A stretch of 55,110 bases of DNA, from assembly GCA_023627715.1 (NCBI GenBank), contig JAMAHW010000139.1, positions 1 to 55,110 on the forward strand, written 5' to 3'. Position 1 is the first letter of the stretch; each line of letters opens with the position of its first letter. This DNA comes from Periconia sp. R9002 (Eukaryota; Ascomycota; Dothideomycetes; Pleosporales; Periconiaceae). Of the stretch, positions 46,126 to 55,110 are shown piece after piece. A program made the translations under genes and the position numbers. The notes under the pieces are model-generated. The model did not search any database and was not told the origin of the DNA. It saw only the letters and a program-made list of their open reading frames with translations.

Positions 46126-46771
46126 ATGACTCCACCACCACCAGCTACAGGTGTTCAACCGCAAGCCTCCCGTCCCGACACACCACCACCCCCTTACAGC
46201 CCTTCAGAAGTAGCGCCACCTAACTACTCACCCCAACCATACCCAGCTCGACCATCCTGGGCCGTGGACGAACCCACCGAGTCCTTCAAACAAATCGCCC
46301 CCCTCCTAACACTCGAGCACGCCGTGCTCATCAACTCGCCCTTCACCGGAACCCTACTACACCTCCCCACCCGGCGTCTCCACACCCACAAACACCGAGC
46401 ACAATAACGGTAACCACCACCCCCAAACGGCCCTAGCAGTCTTCGCGCGCTTCACACCGCCCACCTCCTCGGCCCGCAACGCACTCGAGAACCTCTGGGT
46501 CGCGGTCCGCATCATTCAGACCTGGCCCGACGAACGGATGGCCCAGCGCGCGGTGACGATGACGTGGATGCCGTGGGTCGAGTGTCCCGACTTTTTGAGG
46601 TCGTGGTGTGTTCATCCTGGGTATCAGGTTTTTGAGCTCAAGGAGAAGTTTAAGTGTCGAGGGGCTCAGAGGGAGCTGGGGGCGTTGAATGTGGAGAAGG
46701 TTTGGAAGGCGTGGGATGCGGAGAATGGGTTTGATGGGGCGGGGAGGACGTGTGTGAGGTTGCGGGAGTGA
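46126..46771 (+). CDS. Hypothetical proline-rich protein with a frame break
   Basis: Two good frames abut. The first (from ATG 46126) is proline-rich (TPPPPYSPSE, PPNYSPQPYPARPSW), then ordered (ESFKQIAPLLTLEHAVLINSPF). The second, in the next frame up to the stop at 46771, reads QTALAVFARFTPPTSSARNA, LENLWVAVRIIQTWPDERMA, WMPWVECPDFLRSWCVHPGY. The switch lies between about 46340 and 46376. Either a 1-nt shift occurs near 46350, or there is an intron with a weak donor (46376-46436 or -46439, GTCTCC...CCTAG/CAG; both are phase-compatible and have TAAC-type branch sequences). The second half looks conserved-protein-like, but I do not recognise a family. Confidence 0.5.
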
Positions 46772-47959
46772 TGAGGGAGGGATCTTTTTGACGATGCTTG
46801 GATGCTTGAACGTCTCTGATTTTGAGTCGGGAAAATGTCAAGTTGGGGTTGCATAAAAAATCTATCAATCTAATTATAATGAATGAACGTTCTTTTGGAA
46901 TGACAAAGTGTCCTCCATATGCACTACTCAGTGAAACCAATGTCCTAACCCAGAGAAATCATTTTGTCCACTCTATATCCACATCCGCACGCATGAATCC
47001 TAAGCATGACCCCCACAGTCTATATCCTCCAAGCATAAAGATCCTCCAGGGCGTCCTAGTCCGTGAAAATAGTTCCGCTTCATACATGATACATACTCCC
47101 AAGCAAAATCGTTCTTCTTCGACTCCCTTACCAACCATACAAATAAACCATAAACCAATTAACTCGATATTATAACTTCAAAAGGTTATTGAGTAATGGG
47201 TGAAGTTACTCGAAGCCCGTAATTAGCAACCAACCCTTCACACAGGTTCCTGACCACGAGTATACACAGAAAAATATCAGCAATCAAACGTTTCATTCTC
47301 ACACGTATGGGCAGGCAGTAATACGCAAGTCAAATACTTAATTGCCAAACACTACAATTAATATGAATAATGAAGTTCCTGGCCAGCATGCTGACGACCG
47401 CTTAGGGATTGATTGAGGGCATAGGAAACAGAGACATTGAGAGAGAGTGGAGTGAGGAGGTTGGGCCGGACGGATTCTGGACGGGTCCAACCTGTGGGGA
47501 TGATTTACGAGCGAGGTTTGTAAGAGAGAACTAGATTGTATTCGTATGCCGGACGAGAGAATGATAAACAGAATCAAATGCAGATTGGACAAATGCGAGG
47601 ATACAAGAGCTAAGCGGAGTAACATTGACATGGTTAAATTCTACTTTCCCAAAACGAGAGAGTCGACATACTCCTAGACACCGTGTAAGAAGATTTGGAA
47701 AGGCGTTTGTCTTTTCGTCGTAGTAATGCCTCTCGCTAGTCCAAGGCAACGCGAGGAACAAAGCCCAACGCCGCCTTGTGATGGAGAGACCGACCCCAAG
47801 ATTCCGCGCACTAGATCCACTTTCCCGTATGAGAATAAGCTACAAACAACCCACTGGCTAAATAACTGAATCGGCATGACAAAACCCTCGTGTGAGCCCA
47901 CATGCAAAGCATTCAAGCGTGAGCTTGGCCATTGAATGTCTCAGCAGCATGCAAGCAGC
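46772..47959. other. Convergent intergenic region
   Basis: 1.2 kb between the stops of the hypothetical gene and SAR1. Short frames only; no gene was seen. Confidence 0.45.
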
Positions 47960-48929
47960 TTAGACGTATTGGCTGAGCCATCGGATACCCTCGCCATAAC
48001 CTGGTATTACGTCAGTATGTATCATATGTTACACAGAATGCCAAACTCGCCTTGTCGCATAACCACACTGCACATGAAAACCTCGATAGGCCTGATACCC
48101 TCAGCAGGCACCTTGCCCTTTCCTGTTGTCTGGTAGAGACCCAAGGCGGCCCTCAACTGATCCTCCGAGACCGCGTCAGGGTGGTCAATCTTGTTGCCAA
48201 GTACGACAAATGGGGTAGTGGCCAATTCTTCCATGGCGAGAAGAGCGTCGAGCTCGGCTTTTGATTCGACGAAACGCTCGTGGTCCTTTGCGTCGACCAG
48301 GAAAACGATGCCGGAGACTTCGGGGAAGTAGTCGCGCCAGAGACGGCGAGCTTGTGCGTGACCACCAAGATCAAAAGTGGTGAACTTGACATTTCCAATG
48401 GAAAGTTCTTCGGATGCTATTTTGTGTCAAATGGACGCTCGGCGGAAAAAGGGTAGAGGGAGGCATACTGGGATGAAGAGCTGTAATAAAGTTGTTAGCT
48501 ACTGTTAATTATAGGGTGATATGTTGAGGAAGACGTACTTGGCTGGAGAACGGCGACTCGATCGCTAGCAAAGAAAGCATCAGTATATAGAAATCATGAC
48601 TTGGGGGCCGGAGAGCCTACTTCTTCAACATGTGCAGAAGCGTGGTCTTTCCCGCATTGTCAAGACCGAGGAACTGCGCCGAGTCAGCAAAGCGTCCCAC
48701 TCTCTCTCCAATATATGGAGTTAACACACCAGCAACTTCGCATGTTTATTGGCCAAGCCCAACGAGGCTAGAATATCCCAGACTATGCGCGTATATCAGC
48801 GTCGTGTGCCGAGTGGAGATGGCAGGTATTTGGAGGCTTACACCTGGAGGGGCAATTAGTTAAACGGTTGCGCCAGGAGCCTCATAGTGAGGGCAGGTTG
48901 TATGGTTCGTACCAGTTAACAATCCACAT
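47960..48929 (-). CDS. sar1: Small COPII GTPase Sar1, 8 exons with a 2-nt exon
   Basis: Exons are 48929-48913 (17 nt), 48843-48842 (2), 48782-48730 (53), 48673-48621 (53), 48564-48539 (26), 48480-48469 (12), 48416-48051 (366) and 48000-47960 (41): 570 nt, exactly 189 aa. The product starts [16 protein letters not shown], has P-loop GLDNAGKT (28-34 region), [13 protein letters not shown] (switch I), DLGGH (switch II), NKID and VDAKD, and ends [13 protein letters not shown], all standard for Sar1. Sar1-GTP inserts its N-terminal helix into ER exit sites and recruits Sec23/24. Six introns are GT-AG; the last (48050-48001) is GC-AG (AAG|GCGAGT). The 2-nt exon GT completes TG-GT-TC (Trp-Phe); no other single junction in this stretch keeps the frame. 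The gene identity is certain; the tiny exon needs RNA proof. Confidence 0.95.
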
Positions 48930-49363
48930 GATCGGTATACGTTTGGGGTGATTATATTCTCGGTATAGTAGGAGGGTGAGGCCAAGGTCCGAAATGTGTG
49001 AAGGCGTGCTACACCTTTGAGCGCAGTGGGAGATAATGCTGGCCAGATCATACCTGACTAAGCAAACCACCCACCAATCAAACACGCTGAGCACTACGTC
49101 ACATGTTAGCGCAGCCATGTGAAGGGCAGACGACATCTGAAGGATATTTGGACATTGCGAACTTCAAAATATTTCTCTGGGTATGAGTTCTTATGCAAAT
49201 TTGAATTCAAATCATCTAGGTAACGGGAGTGCTATGGTATACATTACCAGGCGCTCTAGTAAGAGAAATGGTATCGTCCTGACCGCCAACGCCGCTTTTG
49301 ATATACATAGCCATAATAGAAAAATAGACCAACTTTTCACCTTGATACAACCATATCTGCTGC
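48930..49363. other. SAR1 upstream / TAF6 downstream region
   Basis: 434 bp between the TAF6 stop and the SAR1 start, both on minus. No gene was seen. Confidence 0.4.
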
Positions 49364-50816
49364 CTATATCTTCAGGTCAGCCTCCAGTATAATCTTGGCT
49401 ACTGCTGTCCGCTCGCTCGCTATTATTCTTTCCGCCAACACCTCGCCTACTTTCTCCGTTAGATTCTGTCGCTGACCTGCAAGATCTATAGCGCCGTTCA
49501 CACGCGCAGATGCTCTTGATCGGCTCAACTCATCAAGACCATATAGAATTTCAGCAACCACCCTGTCCACGTCATACTTCTTGGATTCGTCAGCTAAAGC
49601 CTCTTTCAAAACCTCATCATAGATCCTGAGGTTGGGCAGAATGAGCATCATTGTTCCTTCACGCCCCGTGATGAGACGCAAAGCTTGCAATGCACCGTAA
49701 TGGGTACCCAGTGGCTTATTGGGATCCATGAAGGATTTGAGACATATGCGAGCAATGCGCGCTTTCAAGCTCTGATTCGATGAAGAGTAGTTCTTGCACA
49801 TCTTCTGCAAGAGGGAGGCGGCAAGCTCCCGGATCTGGAAATGTTGATGGGGAGCCGGCCTATGACCATTCAGGTTGTTGCCGTTGAGAGTCTCGGATGA
49901 TGCATTGGACGGTGCTGCGTGTGGAACCGGGCCGAGATGCTTGCCGGTGCAGCACGTCAACACTGGTGGTACCATGTACGGAATGTAAGGGTCAAGATAT
50001 ATGGTTGGGTTGGCGAGGAGAGCTTCCGTAGCTTGCAACATGGATCGCAAAACAAATATATTCTTCATGCTGTGTGTCACCTTTTCGGCGATGAAGGTGA
50101 GGAGGTAGGTGACAAGTTGGTGAATGCCAGGATCCGTCTGAATGGATGCCAGGGCAGCATTCTGCCATTCAGGATTTGTCTCGTCCAGAAGCGCGCTCGA
50201 CAACTTGGCAAATAGTTCTTGAGACTCTTTGGAGAGAACATGCTTCACGAGGGGCTTGACGCTGATATTGTCCAATCCGTTGGCGGCGGCAATGTGCGGG
50301 TTTGCATTGGGGCCCTTGGGTAACAGGTCTGCGTGGTTGCTGGCGGTAGGATTCTGCGGTATCGACGGCTGTACGCCTTCGACGGCGAGCCAGTGGGCTA
50401 GGCACATTAGTCAATGCAACGTGAAAAGGTGTGGGGGTCTTACCCGTAAATGTGATTTCCCGGGGAACCTTGGGAAGTGGGGCATTGATGAGCTTCTCGA
50501 AATCAACCTCTTCATCCTCGACGTAATACAGCGGTTGGCCAGGACCGAGGGAGGCTTCGCCAAAGCGTAGCGGGCGGGTGGACTCGTAGCCGTACAACGG
50601 CTCCACATTGAGGATCTTGAGGGCGTTGGAGATGTCGTGGGTGCTCAGAGTAGTGCGCCTACTGTGCCGCATAAACTTGAGAGCTTCTTCCAACACTTGG
50701 GCGAGGCGGTAATCGACGTCGCGCGCAAGCTCTTCCACCACATTGTCGGCCAAGGAAGCAATACCAACCGACTCGGCTACGTCGCGCACATTGTCGGGGT
50801 TCCAGATAGAAGACAT
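49364..50816 (-). CDS. taf6: TFIID/SAGA subunit TAF6, 2 exons
   Basis: Exons are 50816-50444 and 50397-49364, giving 468 aa; the 46-nt intron (GTAAGA...GCCTAG) joins EITFT to [11 protein letters not shown]. The N-terminal histone fold spans about residues 5-70 ([15 protein letters not shown]...[20 protein letters not shown]), followed by EPLYGY, the TAF6 linker and the C-terminal HEAT-repeat domain (about 190-400, with [22 protein letters not shown] and [15 protein letters not shown]). TAF6 pairs with TAF9 through the histone fold in TFIID, and in SAGA in yeast. The start at ATG 50816 matches the family N-terminus; an upstream in-frame TTG reading is not used. Confidence 0.95.
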
Positions 50817-52553
50817 GCCGGATGAGGCGGTGCGCAAGAGAATCGAGGAGGCTAAAGGCAGCTAGCTGTGTGGCAGCGACTACAGTATGCGGACGTGTAG
50901 TAGAGGACGTGGGGTCAGATCAAGGCGACGAGGTCACGTCGGACGGGATGAGGCGAGACAAGGCGATGACTGGGCGGGGAGAATGATTTGTATGCCGTAT
51001 AGGTCTTGCTGTGACACATGTACCGGTATGGGGCTGAATCTAGAACAGGTAGGTAGTGGTAAAAGTTGTGGTGATTTTGACGTGGGTAGGAGAGTGCTAG
51101 AAGGCAGGCATGGCGGATAAACGCAGCGGAAGCTTCACAGATCTCTCCTGGTCTTTTATCTGTGTTACCTCGGCCTGGACCGATCACTTGAAAAGGCTGA
51201 CGTCGCAAAAGACGGTCGTATAGCTGAGTGGGGAGGAGGAGTGGTGGTGGTTGTGCATGTACAATGTAGCTCAAGCAAGCTCAGAGAGAGAGAGCATTGA
51301 TGGGTTGCCGACGCGGGCGCGGATACGGCTCGTCAAGGCTTGGCAAACCCTATCCTATCAAGGATACACGACTGACTCCCCACCACAGTGCTCATTGATC
51401 CTCATCCATATTCTACCTATGTATCGTCTGCTAACCTTCCCATTCGATACATACTTGATACTTGTGCATCATTTCACTCATGTCTCTTCTCTATACTCAT
51501 ACAGTCCAACCGTTGGATGGAAAATCACATCACATCGATCTTGCAGATTGAACGTACCAGATGTATACATGTATCCCCAGCGATTCAAAGACAAACATGT
51601 ACCGGTAACTATGTACCTGAAGAATTGATGGGCCGTTTTCAACTGCTCTCCCCCAAATACATTGTATACTTGCTCCATCACCTGTCTGTGGAACAACTCA
51701 CCTCCCCTCCGCATAACCCAGTTGGGATCGATATGTATGCCCACTCAAGGCGAAGGTTTGTTTTGTCCTGCCCTTTCTGCCAGCCAAGCCAGGCAAAACA
51801 TGCACTGCTGCCAGGCCATTCACTCCGTCACCGCTTACCTTACGCCCAACCTTGGAATATTCCCACAATGATGGCGGTGGCATTCAATCATACATCCATT
51901 GCCACAAGGCCATGTTTAATGTCTCCACTTTTCATGCACTGTCAACCTTCCGAAGGCCTGCAACTCCTTCCGCCAGCTCGTTGTCCAATCGCACCAGCAT
52001 AGCAGACCGCTATTTCCCACGTCTTTTCCATTGTTGAAAACATCATCCGCTCAGTGTCTTCGTACCCCCGTTCCCGTTATACACACAATCTACATCGCCG
52101 AATCGGTCCAGATCGCTAGTTACCGTTGACCGCGGCTGTCTGCACCCATCATGTACTCACTCCCGCCCTCCGTCATGTACACATTGCACTTTGTTCTACG
52201 TGATTGGCATCGCTGGCCAGATTTGACACTATCTCGCCATGTATCCTGTCGACATTGCATACAGTCACCTTCATTCCAATCGACCTTCGTTGTGACCCTG
52301 ACCGCAGGATGTGAACGCCTCCCGTCCTCCCGGGCCGGCCGTTGTGACGATGATTGCTTCTGCAACTTGCACATCTCCGCCAGCTAACGAGAGCCTCCCC
52401 TGTCTTTCGTCTCGCCTATTCACGGGCGCTCGGTATATAACTTGGAGAGGCGACGTTGGTGTTTTCGAACATTCATCACTTTGCTCATCTCGATTTGATC
52501 CCTTCAAGAAATCCAACCTCACCGACCTTACGTTGAATTATCATAATCAAAAC
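50817..52553. promoter_or_regulatory. Intergenic region, TAF6 and hypothetical-gene promoters
   Basis: 1.7 kb. TATATAA lies at 52434-52440, about 115 bp before the ATG at 52554. Open frames at 51388-52002 show no motif and are not called. Confidence 0.45.
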
Positions 52554-52943
52554 ATGGCTCTATTTGAGAAAACCACACCGCCAACTTTCCCAAAAAGTTC
52601 TTCGGAACCAATCTTGCAACACAATGAGTCGAGAGATGACCCACCATCTCCGCCAAAGCCACCTCCACCAAGCCCTTCGAACTGGAGGCAGCCCATGGAC
52701 ACTGCTATGAATTTGGTATTATGCCAAACTTTGATGCAGATTCCATGCCTTCTAACCTCACTCCCAGGCCCATGTCATCACTCCTCTGGAGATTTGACAT
52801 TGCCAGATTCTCAGAGCAAATGATGACACCGTACGTACACAGCAATTTTCAACAATGATATATACTAATAACTGGGCCACAGTGTCTATGCGTCCTTCGT
52901 CTCTGCCAATATCGACAATTCGGTGTGCCTTGGTTCGGAATGA
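52554..52943 (+). CDS. Possible small hypothetical gene with a frame break
   Basis: The start ATG at 52554 has a strong context (AAAACATGGC) and a TATATAA upstream. The first frame reads MALFEKTTPPTFPKS and a Pro-rich stretch (DDPPSPPKPPPPSPSNWRQP). After about 52700 the credible sequence is one base out of frame (FGIMPNFDADSMPSNLTPRP, LLWRFDIARFSEQMMTP). It continues across a convincing 52-nt intron (52831-52882, GTACGT, branch ACTAATAAC, CACAG) into VYASFVSANIDNSV and a stop at 52943. The shift may be a 1-nt indel near 52715 or an unrecognised intron (GTTCTT at 52597 to GGCAG is phase-compatible but weak). No family was recognised. Confidence 0.4.
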
Positions 52944-53516
52944 TATCGCGATTCGTCTTCCATTCTCCCATGGTCCTCGTTCAGAGTTTAGGATGCTCTT
53001 GTAGTAACGACATTCTTTCATGTAAATTGTAATCTATTTTTTTTTTTCAAATTCAAGAATTCTAGAATGCGCAAGGGAGTTTCTACATCCCCTGATTGTC
53101 ACGGCAAGGGCGTCTGTTGTTGCGTTACACGAATTCTTTTTGTCGGAATGAGAAACTGTAGGGCTGCGTTCCCGGCCTTGGAGACATATTGATGGAATTA
53201 AAACCGACGTAGCGTACCTTTCATGCAAGAGTTCGTCTGATTCTTAGTACTTCCGCCTCAGCTGGTCACGATTATTATTAGATCGGACCGCAACACCGCC
53301 ACCCGCGATTCGCTTTTGACTTTGCCTACTCGCACTATCGGTGCGCCTACAGAACCATCTCGGATATTGATCTGGGAACGTATACATAGATGAAACGATA
53401 GATTGTGTTTTGCACCTTACATCTCATCCATTTGAACAGCTCAAGTTGATCAAGGGCATTGGCCCAGCTTACACTCTTCCATGTAGGACCACGAGAGGCT
53501 GCGGGAGTCTTATATA
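52944..53516. other. Intergenic, promoter of the AIF-like gene
   Basis: 573 bp, no gene seen. TATATAA directly abuts the downstream ATG (53511-53517), so it is unlikely to act as that gene's TATA box. Confidence 0.4.
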
Positions 53517-55110
53517 ATGGCATCACAGCTCTTGAACATTGTGGTTCTCGGAGGCTCTTTTGCCGGTTTAGGAGTCGCGCAAGCATTTCTCGACCACTGT
53601 ATCCAACAACTTAGCACCTTTGACGGCGCACCCACCTATCGGATTGTTTTGGTCAGTCCATCCACTCACTTGTACTGGAACATATGCGCTCCACGCGCTT
53701 TGGTATCGTCCAAACTGATCCAACCAAACGAGACATGCTTTCCTATCGAACCTGCTTTCAGTCGCCATGGGACTGCCAACTTCACTTTCGTACAAGGTTC
53801 CGCGACGGAGATTGACCTCAGTGCAAGGAAAGTGACAGTTGAGCTTGCGACGAACCAAGGAAAAGAACGGAGAGGCTCCGTCTCCAAAGTAGCTGCCACG
53901 CCATCTAGGCCTCCACCTTCTCACCGAACACAACATCGGACGCAAGATTTCAGATATCAAACAATCTCCTATCACGCTTTGGTCAACGCAACAGGTAGCT
54001 CTTCACACTCGCCGTTATTCTCGCTCCACGGGACCCATGAGGAAACCCTGGAAGCACTCGCAGACTTTCACTGTGCTCTTGACAGAGCGCAATCCGTCAC
54101 CATCGTTGGGGGTGGACCTACGGGTGTTGAGACGGCAGGCGAGCTAGCAGCATACTACAACAACGCATCAGTCGAAGAAACATCACCACAGAGCACGCAA
54201 TGCTGCGAGACTGGTTCTAGTGACTGTATACCGCTATTCGATGAGCTGTTTGATTCATGCGAGAAACTCACCGAATCAAACCCCGACGTCAATAGAATAG
54301 ACCCCTTATCCAATCCACGAACCACGCACGCCAGAACCACTCCATCAAAATATCTTCTCCCCAAAAAAATCACACTCATCTCCGGCGGACCGCGGCTCCT
54401 CCCCAGACTCGATCCCAAATACGGAGCCAAAGCAGAAAAATACCTCCAAAAACTCGGCGTCGACATCATCCACTACACGCGGCAAATCGGCCGCGTCGCA
54501 AACCCAGATGGATCCTTCAGCTGCATGGTCAACAACGGGCCCGCCATAACCTCCGACATCCTAATCCAGGCGACGGGCGTATACCCAAACACCAACTTCC
54601 TCCCTCGCCACATGCTCGACGAAGCCGGGTACATCATCACCGACCACCAGACCCTCCGCGTCTACGGCCACACCGTCGGTGAACGCGTCTATGCCATCGG
54701 CGACTGCGCAAACTACTCGATGAACTTCACCATGGACATCTACGACGCGATCCCGGTGCTCGCCACGAACCTTCTCAACGACCTCCTCGCACACGAATAC
54801 AAACTCCAAATCACCATCTTCGTCCCCGCCACGACCCCATATGCTCGCTCCCCACAAAAGCTCCAACGTCCTAGACCACGCGGCGACCCGGCTGAAGATC
54901 CCACACTCCTCAGACAACAGCACCCCCCCTTACAACTCCTCAAAAAACCCACCCGCCCTCAACCCACTCCATCCAAAGGTACGCCTCCCCTCCCTTCCCC
55001 CATCCAAACAACCCCGACCAACACTAACCCCCCACCCAGCCTCACCCACCACAAACCTCATCTCCCCCCTCTACATCCCCCCCTCCCCACCCTCCACAAC
55101 CACCACCCCT
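53517..55110 (+). CDS. AIF/AMID-like FAD-dependent NAD(P)H oxidoreductase, 3' end beyond window
   Basis: Open from ATG 53517; exon 1 to 54978, a 61-nt intron (54979-55039, GTACGC, branch ACTAAC, CCCAG), then an open frame to the window edge. At least 510 aa are visible. FAD motif VVLGGSFAGLGVA (residues about 8-20), THLYWNICAPRALV, the NAD(P)H motif TIVGGGPTGVETAGELA, QATGVYPNTNFLP and the second FAD contact YAIGDCANY. This is the two-dinucleotide-binding-domain fold of pyridine nucleotide-disulfide oxidoreductases without a redox-active CxxxxC. It matches the AIFM2/AMID/NDH-2-like group, which reduces quinones using NAD(P)H. A Ser/Thr-rich insertion separates the NADH motif from the C-terminal half. 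There is no obvious mitochondrial presequence, so cytosolic or membrane-surface location is inferred. Confidence 0.88.
   Translation, partial: MASQLLNIVVLGGSFAGLGVAQAFLDHCIQQLSTFDGAPTYRIVLVSPSTHLYWNICAPRALVSSKLIQPNETCFPIEPAFSRHGTANFTFVQGSATEIDLSARKVTVELATNQGKERRGSVSKVAATPSRPPPSHRTQHRTQDFRYQTISYHALVNATGSSSHSPLFSLHGTHEETLEALADFHCALDRAQSVTIVGGGPTGVETAGELAAYYNNASVEETSPQSTQCCETGSSDCIPLFDELFDSCEKLTESNPDVNRIDPLSNPRTTHARTTPSKYLLPKKITLISGGPRLLPRLDPKYGAKAEKYLQKLGVDIIHYTRQIGRVANPDGSFSCMVNNGPAITSDILIQATGVYPNTNFLPRHMLDEAGYIITDHQTLRVYGHTVGERVYAIGDCANYSMNFTMDIYDAIPVLATNLLNDLLAHEYKLQITIFVPATTPYARSPQKLQRPRPRGDPAEDPTLLRQQHPPLQLLKKPTRPQPTPSKGTPPLPSPIQTTPTNTNPPPSLTHHKPHLPPLHPPLPTLHNHHP

Noticed and set aside
51388..52002. 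Plus-strand 204-codon frame upstream of the small hypothetical gene
   Set aside because: No domain, irregular composition, start without context; treated as intergenic.

Overview
The window is nuclear DNA of a filamentous ascomycete (Pezizomycotina). The evidence is GT-AG introns of about 46-145 nt with CTAAC/CTGAT-like branch sites, fungal-type proteins (PDR/ABCG transporter, DUF1996 protein, Opi1/CCG-8 regulator, Ca3427-like periplasmic-binding-fold protein), and gene spacing of 0.3-2 kb with one desert of almost 8 kb. I cannot name the class with certainty; a dothideomycete would fit. No tRNA, rRNA, CRISPR array or intact transposon was seen. Most gene models below are spliced by eye: exon junctions were chosen so that phases match and family motifs are rebuilt.

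Layout. 0.2-5.2 kb: flavin monooxygenase (-), divergent Ca3427-like PBP2-fold protein (+), secreted CE1-type esterase (+). 5.5-11.1 kb: large DDX60-like Ski2-family RNA helicase (+). 11.1-13.2 kb: gene-poor. 13.2-21.1 kb: GPI-type PEBP-like protein (+), CYP59-like P450 (-), WRN-like exonuclease with HRDC domains (+), secreted DUF1996 protein with five exons (-). 22-30 kb: two low-complexity hypothetical proteins and the Opi1/CCG-8 repressor, all on minus. 30-37.7 kb: long gene-poor stretch with one weak two-exon candidate. 37.7-45.1 kb: full-length PDR drug-efflux pump (+), followed by a Baeyer-Villiger-type monooxygenase (+) with an 11-nt exon. 46-50.8 kb: a proline-rich hypothetical gene with a frame break, SAR1 (-) with eight exons, TAF6 (-). 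52.5-55.1 kb: a small hypothetical gene with a frame break and the 5' part of an AIF/AMID-like oxidoreductase that runs off the window.

The genes do not form one pathway. Housekeeping loci (SAR1, TAF6, OPI1/CCG-8, helicase, exonuclease) are interleaved with metabolic or detoxification enzymes (two flavin monooxygenases, P450, PDR pump) and secreted proteins. The pump and the Baeyer-Villiger enzyme are adjacent and co-oriented, which may reflect a small detoxification module but is not proof of one.

The most unusual observation is SAR1. Its reading frame and the conserved N-terminus can only be rebuilt with a 2-nt exon between two complete introns. The gene also has a 12-nt exon and a GC-AG intron, and the spliced product is exactly the usual 189 residues.
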